Source of the DNA: Okeania sp. SIO2C9
GTDB lineage: Bacteria > Cyanobacteriota > Cyanobacteriia > Cyanobacteriales > Microcoleaceae
Assembly (NCBI RefSeq): GCF_010672455.1
Contig: NZ_JAAHGO010000056.1
Location: 1-56,752, forward strand
Direction of reading: 5' to 3'
DNA length: 56,752 bases
Part shown: piece by piece, positions 18,798 to 26,515 of the stretch
Position numbering within the stretch: the first letter of the stretch is position 1
How the letters are laid out: every line of letters begins with the position of its first letter
Translations under genes and position numbers: made by a program
Notes under the pieces: model-generated
What the model was told of the DNA's origin: nothing
Seen by the model: only the letters and a program-made list of their open reading frames with translations
The model's database searches: none

Positions 18798-20399
18798 CTA
18801 GACATTTGCCATCGGTGAGTGCAAATGATTTCGTGGCTCACCCGTTTCAATGTGTACTTGCTGTGAAAGTTGATGTTCCGCCCACAAGCTATGGGTTAGG
18901 ATACCCTCAAGGGCTTTCCTCCATTGAAAAAGTTGAGTCCGGCGAATACGATGTAGTTTAATAAAACTAGCAACTCGCCTCCAATGACTCCAATCATGTT
19001 TGTTGACATCCTCCGGTCTCAACAAACACTGCGGGATTTTTTCAGATAACTTTAAGGCTCTACGGCCAACGACTAAAGCAGCAGCAGTACCACTATTTAG
19101 GCCGTATTTAGCCATATAATTAACCATTCCGATCACGCTAGTAAAAGCAGGGTTAACTTTGATTAATTCAACCCCAAATCTTCTACAGCATGACTCTAAA
19201 GCCTCTCTAAACATTCCTGTAGACAAGTTAGAAAGCATTGCATTATAAATTTTACTTTCCTCACTCATCTTTGCTTTTTTCTTGGTAAAATCCAGAGACT
19301 CAATAGCAATAGCGCACTCAAAAAAATCTGCTAATTTGACAATAGTCGCGACAATATTCCTCATAGTTGCTTGTCGTTGCCCAGTAGTTTGATTTTTCCA
19401 CTTTCTAGGTAGCTCTTCTAAATATTCAATATTGCCATCCCACTTAACATAAGTAACTGAAATCAACTCGGCATTAAAATCAATGCCTATACAACCATTT
19501 TTTCTAGTATGAACTACTGGAATTTCTTGTACATAAGTAGAAAGATGTACATACCAATTGTCTTGTTTGTGTTCTCTACGAAAAATAGAAATTGTGATTG
19601 GTTTTAAACTATTGATGGCATAATCTAAATCTGTGGCTCTAGATCGGCCATTTCTATCTGAAACACTAAATTCTAACTGTATTTTTTGACCATACTTATC
19701 CTGTAATGGTCTCGGTAGTTGAACTTGTAATTGATATAACCCATCCTCTTGTAATGAGAAAACTTTGATCATAGTTCCACCGCCTGGCTGAGATTTTCCT
19801 ATACAGAAAAACCTGCCTGACCGTTTCTTACTCCAATCTATACTCCATCGTGATCGGGTTTTATATCCATTTTCTGCTAAATTATGTTGAGCATTAAATA
19901 ATTTCTGTGAGCCAAAACAAATATGTAAACGTTCTGTGTTTTTTAACTTCTTTAATTTTCGTTTCAGGTTAGCTATTTTCTGAATTTTACTTTTTAAACC
20001 CAGTAATTGATGAAAAAATTTATTTCGAGCTTGTGTATGTGGAAAACCTTTTTTTGTTGCTAATTTTAATGTTTTTTCTAGTTTAATGATGAGTTTTTTG
20101 GCAGCAGTTGTTTTAGCTTGAATTTGTAACTCTAATTTAGAATAATGGTTTTTTTTAGCTGTTTTTAATTGGTTTAAACATGTTCGTGCTTCAGTAGCGA
20201 TTGAGTCAGCCCATGCCCATTGAATGTTAAACTGCTTCATAAGACGCTTTTCTAGTTCAGATTCTGATAATTTCTCAGTTTGCATCCAGTTAACAGCAGA
20301 ACGTTTCCAGGATTCATATAATGCTCCGAGTTCCTCAAATGCAGGATGGTATTCAATTTTAGCTTCTATTCCTGTCAAGGAACCGTGAGATTTGGCCAT
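18798..20399 (-). CDS. TnpB-related (OrfB/IS605-type) RuvC-fold protein
   Basis: A 533-residue TnpB-related protein, longer than the usual 370-400. Residues 1-200 are basic and helical. The RuvC-like part has GIDFN (Asp307) and AIESLDF (Glu367). In the third RuvC segment the stretch [17 protein letters not shown] (433-449) lacks the Asp of canonical DxNAA motifs, and no CxxC zinc ribbon is visible. It belongs to the divergent TnpB-related group, which may bind DNA or RNA without normal nuclease activity (inference). No tnpA is adjacent. A TTGACA lies 49-54 bases upstream of the ATG, with a weak -10. Its 3' end merges into the truncated WD40 gene, marking an insertion edge. Confidence 0.82.
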   Translation of the reverse strand: MAKSHGSLTGIEAKIEYHPAFEELGALYESWKRSAVNWMQTEKLSESELEKRLMKQFNIQWAWADSIATEARTCLNQLKTAKKNHYSKLELQIQAKTTAAKKLIIKLEKTLKLATKKGFPHTQARNKFFHQLLGLKSKIQKIANLKRKLKKLKNTERLHICFGSQKLFNAQHNLAENGYKTRSRWSIDWSKKRSGRFFCIGKSQPGGGTMIKVFSLQEDGLYQLQVQLPRPLQDKYGQKIQLEFSVSDRNGRSRATDLDYAINSLKPITISIFRREHKQDNWYVHLSTYVQEIPVVHTRKNGCIGIDFNAELISVTYVKWDGNIEYLEELPRKWKNQTTGQRQATMRNIVATIVKLADFFECAIAIESLDFTKKKAKMSEESKIYNAMLSNLSTGMFREALESCCRRFGVELIKVNPAFTSVIGMVNYMAKYGLNSGTAAALVVGRRALKLSEKIPQCLLRPEDVNKHDWSHWRRVASFIKLHRIRRTQLFQWRKALEGILTHSLWAEHQLSQQVHIETGEPRNHLHSPMANV

Positions 20400-20534
20400 T
20401 ACTCACATTGAATTACTTTACTCAAGGTTAGCACAGCTTGTCTTTTTGTGTCAATAATATTTGCGCTTTGCTTTGACATGAACTCAAGTTTCGTGTCTGG
20501 TTCCTAATTTTTCTACCTATTTGCCATTGTGTAA

Positions 20535-20569
20535 TATCCTAGACATTTTGTAGATGTTTGTCTAGGATA
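20535..20569. repeat. 11-bp perfect inverted repeat
   Basis: TATCCTAGACA, a 13-base loop and TGTCTAGGATA. It lies between the TnpB-related gene and the trypsin-co-occurring-like fragment and may mark the left end of the TnpB-related element, since IS605-group ends carry subterminal hairpins. Confidence 0.6.
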
Positions 20570-20570
20570 G

Positions 20571-20858
20571 TCCATATTTTTTGGTGTTAGCAAGCAACAG
20601 CCAAAAGTAGTTTTTACCCAAAAAAGTGAACAACAAGAAGAAGTAACAGAGTCAGTAGAAGAAGAAGCTATTCAGGCTTCATTTATGATAGATGAAGAAC
20701 AAGTAATAGAAGATTTGAGCGAACTTGTAGATAAGGTTTATGAAGAATTTTCACGAGCTTGTGAAAAGCCAAATTTGACATGGGAAGCAGAGTTGGAACT
20801 GGGAATGGAATTTGGTGTTAAGTTTACAGCTAAATTAAAAATAGCTCCCAAGTCTTGA
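20571..20858 (+). pseudogene. Trypsin-co-occurring-like (Trypco1/CU044_2847-type) fragment
   Basis: An open frame of 95 codons with no ATG before an internal Met at about residue 40; TAG precedes it. The C-terminal half, DLSELVDKVYEEFSRACEKP then LELGMEFGVKFTAKLKIAP, resembles the helix plus LxFGVKLxA strand of Trypco1-type domains. Those domains accompany trypsin-like proteases and STAND NTPases in bacterial conflict systems. The 5' part is missing beside the TnpB-related element. The family call is by eye and tentative. Confidence 0.5.
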
Positions 20859-20919
20859 AATTATTTGAGTAGTTAATTAGGGCACATCATATCATATTCG
20901 GATAATTAATTATAATACT

Positions 20920-21079
20920 GTAGGTTGGGTTAAGCGATCGCGCAACCCAACAAAAATATATTGATGTGGGATTTAATTCCTGATATTTATGTGGAGTTTA
21001 TACTCCGGATAAGCAGCGCCAACATTCCTCATATTGATGATTGATGTTGGGTTTCATTCTTCAACCCAACCTACAAAAC
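20920..21079. repeat. GTAGGTTGGGTT inverted-repeat element
   Basis: It begins GTAGGTTGGGTTAAGCGATCGC and ends CAACCCAACCTAC, with an inner GCAACCCAACA/TGTTGGGTTTC pair. A second, diverged copy lies at 24050-24190. It replaces the 5' end of the gene fragment that follows. Confidence 0.75.
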
Positions 21080-21854
21080 TGGTATTAATTCTCAGGTTGA
21101 GGAAGAAACATATAATCTGTCAGGCAAACCAAAACCTATTAACTTCGACTTTGCCCAATCTATTATTCAAGCTGTTACTTCAGGAAATGATTTTGAAGGC
21201 ACGCAATTTACTAACAGTGTAGTGGAAAGAATTCAAAACATTGACCAAGAAAATAGTTTGGAAGATAAATTTTTAATTATTGCTCACTCCCAAGGCAACT
21301 TCTTTGCTGAAGATATTTTTAATCAACTACCTGAAAGTATTCAACAAAGAACAAGAATATTAGCTTTCTCTCCCTTTACAAATTTCCAGGGAATTAGTTC
21401 CGATAAATATGACTACTTATTACGAGAAGATGATTTTCCTAACCGCCTGAAAAACCTACCAGCAATAGCTGTTCCCGAAGACCAACATAATCTTCCTAGC
21501 TGGCCAGGAAACTCTCTACTATCCTTCTTTCCAGGAGATAGAGACTCACATAAAATCGAAAATTATCTAGATATCAATCAATATCCCCAGGGAAGTCAAG
21601 AGGATTTATTAGTTGAAGAATCATTTGAACAAGCGAAGGTTAAAATTCAGGAATTACTTAATTTTGACTCTGGTGTATATCAAGATGAACAGATAATTGA
21701 TCCAGGATTTGAAGATTCATCTTCAGACTCATTTTTTGGATTCCCAATTGAAGATAATAATGATATTTTCTCTGGTATAAGTAATTTAATCAGGACTTAC
21801 GCAAAGACACTATATATAGTGTATGGCAAACTGAGTGATAGCTATGATTTTTAA
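21080..21854 (+). pseudogene. Lipase-like alpha/beta hydrolase fragment, cut at both ends
   Basis: The frame is open from 21045 but has no ATG. Host sequence starts after a GTAGGTTGGG repeat and includes LIIAHSQGNFFAEDIF, a GxSxG-like elbow (HSQGN), followed by FSPFTNFQG and an acidic C-terminus. From 21791 the codons belong to the inserted IS, giving an artificial IRTYAKTLYIVYGK tail. Joining 21790 to 23309 restores the end ISEGSSFLFGW and a stop at 23340-23342. A GTG at 21222 is the first available start, but essential strands lie before it. It is probably inactive. Confidence 0.75.
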
Positions 21855-23303
21855 GCGATCGCCAGAGCAACAAAATTATTATAACTTATACCAAAACGCT
21901 ATATATAACGTATACTGAATAGAGCGAACTCTTAAAAATTTATAGCGATCGCCTGCACAAAAACATTATTATAACTTATATTAAATATAATCTAGTATAA
22001 TTAATTTTAGCTCTATGATATGTGGCTAATTGTAAATAAGTTTGGCTCAAATACCCTGATTATTGTACAATAATATTACTGTTAATTTGAGCTAATAAAA
22101 TGAATTTTAACTATATTGATCCCATACCAATATTTACTAAATTATCATACAAATTATACCATCACAAATTTAGCAAATCACCTAGAAAACATTAGCCATG
22201 ATACGATTAATCGTTATTTAAGAACAGAATCTCTAAACTCACAAGATTTATGGGAAAATGTCAAAAAGGAAATTGTCCAAAATACGGAAGCATACCTGAT
22301 TTTTGATGATACAGTAATTAAGAAAAAATATGCTAATAAAATTGAACTTGTGCGAAAACAATATAGTGGTAATGAACATCAAGTAATTCAGGGTATAGGA
22401 ATAGTTAATTGTATCTATTTAAATCCCCAAAACGAACAATTTTGGATAATAGATTACCGTATTTATGATCCAGAAAGTGACAAAAAAACTAAAATAGATC
22501 ATGTTGAAGAAATGATATTAAACGTGGTAAATAAAAAGAAATTACCATTTAAAACTGTACTAATGGATAGTTGGTATGCAATACAAAGATTAATGGGACT
22601 GATAGATAACTTAGGAAAAATTTATTATTGCCCCTTAAAAATTAATCGTTTAGTAGATGATACTGGTGGTGCAGAAAAATATAAAAGTATTGCTAAATTA
22701 AGCTGGAATAAATCAGAAAGAACATCAGGTAAAATAATAAAAATTAAAGGTTTTCCAAGAGATAAAAAAGTCAAACTATTCTGGGGTACTATTTCTGCCA
22801 ATAGAACAGAATACATTGTCACTAATGACTTAAGTCAATCTTCGACAGATGATGTAGAATTCGAGTCGCAAACTAGATGGAAAATCGAAGATTTTCACAG
22901 AGAAATCAAGCAATTAACAGGAATAGAGTTTTGTCAATGTCGCCTGGCAAAAATTCAAAAAAATCATATTGCCTGTGCTATGTTAGTTTGGAATAATTTA
23001 AAAAAACTAGCTTACATTCTGGGAAAAACTATTTATCAACTCAAACATCAATTATTATCTAAATATCTAGTATCTGAACTCAAATATCCTGCAATTAAAA
23101 TGACGGCTATTTAAGTTTTTATCACTAGAGAAATGCTCGGCGATCGCTCTCTAAAAATTATAGCTATCGCTCAGTTTGCCATACACTATATATAGTGTCT
23201 TGGTATAAGTTATAATAATTTTGTTGCTCTGGCGATCGCTTAAAAATTATAGCGTTCGCTAAGTTTGCCATACACTATATATAGTGTCTTTGCGTAAGTC
23301 CTG
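21791..23303 (+). mobile_element. Complete insertion sequence, 1513 bp, TSD TTAAT
   Basis: Inverted terminal repeats of 102 bp (21791-21892 and 23202-23303): the outer 41 bases are identical and only about five mismatches follow. TTAAT flanks both ends (21786-21790 and 23304-23308). The outer end is CAGGACTTACGCAA, then a CACTATATATAGTG palindrome. Just inside each terminal repeat is a second, diverged copy of its palindrome/GCGATCGC section, so the ends are doubled. It carries one transposase gene and matches MITEs at 487, 4057 and 11776. Confidence 0.93.
22116..23114 (+). CDS. DDE transposase (IS4/IS701-like)
   Basis: A 332-residue transposase of the IS4-like DDE group. AYLIFDDTVIKKK supplies the first Asp, TVLMDSWYAI the second, and WKIEDFHREIKQLTG the Glu in a Y/HREK-type signature. 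NHIACAMLVWNNLK follows, as in IS701-like proteins. The frame starts only at TTG. An ATG at 22100 reads MNFNYID and would join this frame if one C of the CCC at about 22119 were absent, so this copy may carry a one-base frameshift near its start. It lies inside the IS at 21791-23303, flanked by that IS's own repeats. Confidence 0.85.
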   Translation: MIPYQYLLNYHTNYTITNLANHLENISHDTINRYLRTESLNSQDLWENVKKEIVQNTEAYLIFDDTVIKKKYANKIELVRKQYSGNEHQVIQGIGIVNCIYLNPQNEQFWIIDYRIYDPESDKKTKIDHVEEMILNVVNKKKLPFKTVLMDSWYAIQRLMGLIDNLGKIYYCPLKINRLVDDTGGAEKYKSIAKLSWNKSERTSGKIIKIKGFPRDKKVKLFWGTISANRTEYIVTNDLSQSSTDDVEFESQTRWKIEDFHREIKQLTGIEFCQCRLAKIQKNHIACAMLVWNNLKKLAYILGKTIYQLKHQLLSKYLVSELKYPAIKMTAI

Positions 23304-23389
23304 TTAATATCAGAAGGAAGCAGCTTTCTTTTTGGCTGGTAAATTATTAGAAATATCCAGCAAATAAATAAAGTATTGATGAAAGCTTT

Positions 23390-23417
23390 GTAGGGATGTT
23401 CCATGGAATCTCCCTAC
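23390..23417. repeat. GTAGGGAYGTTCCATGGAAnnTCCCTAC palindrome
   Basis: A 28-base near-palindrome related to the centres of the 101-bp MITEs and to the GGACGTTGCATGCAACGTCC site near 38366. It occurs alone here, without MITE ends. Confidence 0.55.
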
Positions 23418-23643
23418 TTTATTTGTCAGAGATGCTTAATGTTTTTTGAAGTTGGTGCCAGGAGTAGACAATCTTACCAAAGCAACTAGATTTTTATTCG
23501 GTGTTGAACTGTATAATACAGCAAATTCCTCGCATAAGAAGTACAGATATTAACAATTAAATGCTCCCAGTGTGGGCATCTTGCCCGCGTGGGTTTACCT
23601 CACGCTGGAATCTGCTGTATTATGTGGAAAAGTTCTAATAAAA

Positions 23644-23980
23644 ATGTTTAAAATGATTGAAAAATCTCAAGAATTAAAAATATCGGAAATCAAAGAAAAA
23701 TATCCTAAACAATGGGTAACAGTAGAAATTACCGAAAGAGATATTTATGATTTTCCTGCTAGAGGAAAAGTATTATTGCAAGGGAGTTCGATTGATTCGA
23801 TACTGGACAAAGTTAAATTTTTTCAAGGCAATTTGTACACATTCTACAGCGCTTTTCAAATTGATGAACCACATCGTCATAACCAAAACCCTGTAGGGAC
23901 GTTGCATGCAACGTCCCTACTGTGGTTTACTGAAATGAAAACCGCTGTATACTGGTAGTATTGATGATAAAGTTAAGTGA
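23644..23980 (+). pseudogene. Small conserved protein gene interrupted by a 101-bp MITE
   Basis: The host gene encodes MFKMIEKSQELKISEIKEK, then YPKQWVTVEITERD, DFPARGKVLLQGSS and FFQGNLYTFY. At 23847 a TA-flanked MITE enters the frame and supplies a false tail to a stop at 23958. Removing the MITE and one TA gives TFYTGSIDDKVK and a stop at 23978-23980, a natural-looking ending. I do not recognise a named family. The restored protein would be about 78 residues. An orphan UPF0175 antitoxin gene lies downstream on the other strand, but I have no evidence that they are partners. Confidence 0.75.
23847..23947. mobile_element. 101-bp MITE (CAGCGCTTTTCA ends), TSD TA
   Basis: The ends CAGCGCTTTTCAAATT and AAAACCGCTG are inverted repeats, with TA at 23845-23846 and 23948-23949. 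The centre is GGACGTTGCATGCAACGTCC. It matches the copy at 7904-8004 in length and layout. The central palindromes differ (CATG core flanked by G/C versus C/G) but both remain perfect. Confidence 0.9.
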
Positions 23981-24049
23981 GGTAAACTCAAGCTTTAAAT
24001 ACTACATAGATAATGAGTGTAATTTTAGTAAGGAAAGAGTTTGTCAGGT

Positions 24050-24190
24050 GTAGGTTGGGTTAAGCGATCGCGCAACCCAACAATAATATATTGACGTGAG
24101 ATTTAATTCCTAAGATTAATGTTGGGTTTCCCAACCTCAACCCAACCTACAAAACTGCGCTAACATTCTTCAACCCAACCTACAAAACTC
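24050..24190. repeat. GTAGGTTGGGTT inverted-repeat element, second copy
   Basis: The same start as the 20920 copy (GTAGGTTGGGTTAAGCGATCGC). Its right end is partly duplicated, with CAACCCAACCTACAAAACT appearing twice. It overlaps the last codons of the UPF0175 gene. Confidence 0.75.
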
Positions 24191-24425
24191 TAGATTTTTG
24201 TAAGTTATAGAAATCTTCCATCAATTCTTTCATACCATAATGCAAAGGAATTTGACGATTTGCAAGTAACTTTTGAAATGCTAACTGATTCAAACAAGCA
24301 AAACGAGCAGCTTGTGCAAGGGTAAAACGTTCATGTTGAAATAACATAACTGCTATTTCTATTTGCAATTGCCCTTCCGACATCTCAATTTTTTCTAATA
24401 CTTCGTTTGATATAACAACACTCAT
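24180..24425 (-). CDS. UPF0175 family (VapB-like antitoxin) protein
   Basis: An 81-residue protein of the UPF0175 family: LQIEIAVMLFQHERFTLAQAARFACLNQLAFQKLLANRQIPLHYG. These proteins have a small ribbon/helix-turn-helix-like fold, often sit beside a DUF3368 PIN-domain toxin, and are treated as antitoxins. No PIN toxin is found within several kb on either side, so this one is an orphan. Its last codons (RVL and stop) are formed by the adjacent GTAGGTTGGG repeat, so the native C-terminus has been replaced. It may still fold. Confidence 0.83.
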   Translation of the reverse strand: MSVVISNEVLEKIEMSEGQLQIEIAVMLFQHERFTLAQAARFACLNQLAFQKLLANRQIPLHYGMKELMEDFYNLQKSRVL

Positions 24426-24456
24426 CGGATATAATTTTTGATATTTTTCTTAGTGG

Positions 24457-24600
24457 CGTTGCTGATTCTGGGTATGATTTTGCCCCCCTAGCACCCCAAA
24501 ATTGGGGGGAATAAAACTCTAAAAGTCCCCCAATTTTGGGGGATTTAGGGGGCTTGAATAGAACCAAAGAATCGCGCATTCATACTTCAATTCAGCAACG
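24457..24600. repeat. CGTTGCTGAATT-ended repeat with CCCCCAATTTTGGGGG core
   Basis: The ends are CGTTGCTGATT and AATTCAGCAACG, inverted repeats. The inside has CCCCAAAATTGGGGGG and CCCCCAATTTTGGGGG palindromes. A related core without these ends is embedded in the R1 copy at 26219-26500. Confidence 0.7.
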
Positions 24601-24732
24601 TCTTCTTAGTTTATCATATATTTACCGAATAATTAAAGCCTCTCCTTTAAAGGAGAAACAAGAAAAAACGCAAGCCCTAATTATTAATTATTAATTATTA
24701 ATTATTAATTATTGACCCCTACTCCCTCTTTT

Positions 24733-25854
24733 CTAAAATTCATCAAATTCTTCACACAAATCTTGTAACTGCTGATGCTGCAATCTTCTCGAAGAACGCC
24801 GATACTTTTTACTAGCTAACTTCGGTTCCAACTTCTGTTCGCCACCTGACTTCATTTTTGCCTTCCAGTTTGACTCAACATCAGGTTTTTGTTGCAAAGC
24901 TTCTTGATGCGCGATCGCCTCTTCTAAAAACATCAAATAATACTCATACCTATCCCAATCACCCCTGACTACACAGTTAGGTTCATCCCGATGCAAACAA
25001 TCACTAAATTGACAACTTCCTTCTTCTAAATACCGTCGCACTTCTGGAAACAAATACCCCAACTCCAAAGGTTCGCACTCTAATTGTGGTTGATTAAAAC
25101 CAGGTGTATCTGCTAATAAACCCCCAGTCGGTAGCTCAAATAATTCAACGTGACGAGTAGTATGTCTTCCTCGCGACAACTTTCCTGATACAGCAGCGAC
25201 TCTTAAATTAACATCAGGAATCAAATAGTTAATTAAACTTGACTTCCCAACTCCAGAAGGACCAGAAATTACCGTAATTTTATTTTTCAGTTTTTCCCAC
25301 AGAGAAAGCGAATTATCTTTTGTTATCCCCAAACCTACATCTGTTTCCACACTAATAAAAAATGGATCGTAACCCCACTGAGAAATTTTATTCCGCCATC
25401 TCTCTATTTGCTCTGACGTGACCAGATCGCATTTATTCAAACATAAACATACCTCTAAACCTGTTGACTCTGCCTTCACTAAAAATCTCGTCAAAGCAAC
25501 AGGGTCTAAATCTGGTTCTGCCATAGCAAACACTAACATTACCTGATTAGCATTAGCTACAGGAGGACGGTCTAATTCTGTTGTTCTTGGCAAAACCTCA
25601 GCAACAGCTCCTCGTCCACCTGTCCAGTCAGGATCTTCTACCACCACGCGATCGCCCACCATCACTTTCTGACCAATTTTTTTCAATCGCGATCTACGGG
25701 TACAGAGGAGTTGGGTAAAATTTTCTGTTGTTTTTTTTACCAAATCATCTTTTGTATCGAGCTTAACTTGGTAAAAATTTGCTTGGACTGCGACAACTGT
25801 CCCTACCAAATCCTTATTTGCTTCTAAGATAGCACCCTCTTCTGAACCACTCAT
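24733..25854 (-). CDS. rsgA: Small ribosomal subunit biogenesis GTPase RsgA
   Basis: A circularly permuted GTPase that checks late 30S maturation at the decoding centre. The N-terminal OB fold (GTVVAVQANFYQV, RSRLKKIGQKVMVGDRV) is followed by permuted G motifs: G4 NKCDLV, G1 GPSGVGKSSLIN and G3 DTPGFNQP. The C-terminal zinc site is CQFSDCLHRDEPNC. A basic, Gln-rich tail extends beyond residue 320. The 373-residue length is normal for cyanobacteria. Its ATG overlaps the tusA-like stop by four bases (ATGA), so translation is coupled. Confidence 0.96.
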   Translation of the reverse strand: MSGSEEGAILEANKDLVGTVVAVQANFYQVKLDTKDDLVKKTTENFTQLLCTRRSRLKKIGQKVMVGDRVVVEDPDWTGGRGAVAEVLPRTTELDRPPVANANQVMLVFAMAEPDLDPVALTRFLVKAESTGLEVCLCLNKCDLVTSEQIERWRNKISQWGYDPFFISVETDVGLGITKDNSLSLWEKLKNKITVISGPSGVGKSSLINYLIPDVNLRVAAVSGKLSRGRHTTRHVELFELPTGGLLADTPGFNQPQLECEPLELGYLFPEVRRYLEEGSCQFSDCLHRDEPNCVVRGDWDRYEYYLMFLEEAIAHQEALQQKPDVESNWKAKMKSGGEQKLEPKLASKKYRRSSRRLQHQQLQDLCEEFDEF

Positions 25855-26120
25855 GCCACCGTTTCCGGACGACGTACCTTCAGGATAAAATATTCAGAGC
25901 GATCGCTTATTTCTTCTATTTGATAACCTTCTATAATTAAACTATCAGGTACTTGCTCTATAGGTTCTCCTGGGTCTAGCCAAACTTCCAAAATTTCTCC
26001 AGGCATCATTTTTTCCAGGTGTAGTTTTGTCTTGACAAAATTAATTGGACAGGGAGTACCTCGCAAATCTATTTGGGCATCTGGTATTTTTTGCTGCTGA
26101 ACTTGAGGTTGAGAATCCAT
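25851..26120 (-). CDS. TusA/SirA-family sulfur-carrier-like protein
   Basis: An 89-residue TusA/YedF-type protein with the signature DLRGTPCPINFVKTKLHLEKM, whose Cys in CPxN would carry persulfide sulfur in sulfur relay or redox roles. The second half (GEILEVWLDPGEPIEQVPDSLIIEGYQI) fits the two-layer alpha/beta fold. It lies between dnaJ and rsgA, an order I recall as common in cyanobacteria, and overlaps rsgA by four bases. The substrate is unknown. Confidence 0.9.
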   Translation of the reverse strand: MDSQPQVQQQKIPDAQIDLRGTPCPINFVKTKLHLEKMMPGEILEVWLDPGEPIEQVPDSLIIEGYQIEEISDRSEYFILKVRRPETVA

Positions 26121-26218
26121 AATTTAATATTGTCTCTCCAATCTTTTAATTTTTAATAGTATAGTTCCAATCAATTATTATCAGGAAATGCAGAGAGAAA
26201 GAGGCAGAAGGGAATTCT

Positions 26219-26500
26219 GACCGAATAATTAAGGATTAAAGCCTCTCCTTTAGAGGTTGTCTGAGAAGTCCCATTTGCTATATCCAAGCCCCCGAGCATC
26301 CCCCAAAATTGGGGGACTAGAGCAAGGAAATTGACTCTTGTTCCCCCCCCACAGTTGGGGGGCTAGGGGGGCAAAATTCACTATCAAAAAAATTTTCAGA
26401 TATCCTTCTCAAGGAGAAACAAGAAAAAATTTTCCTTAAGCGTCAATCCTCTTCTTTTCAAGGAGAGATAATAATTAATTATTAATTATTAATTGTTGAA
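26219..26500. repeat. R1 repeat split by a CCCCCAAAATTGGGGG insert
   Basis: The R1 halves (GACCGAATAATTAAGG...CTCCTTTAGAG and AAGGAGAAACAAGAAAAAAT...CAAGGAGAG) are separated by about 150 bases that carry CCCCCAAAATTGGGGG and CCCCCCCACAGTTGGGGGGC. An uninterrupted R1 copy at 24625 reads CTCCTTTAAAGGAGAAAC straight through. Confidence 0.65.
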
Positions 26501-26515
26501 TATTCCCTTTCTAGA

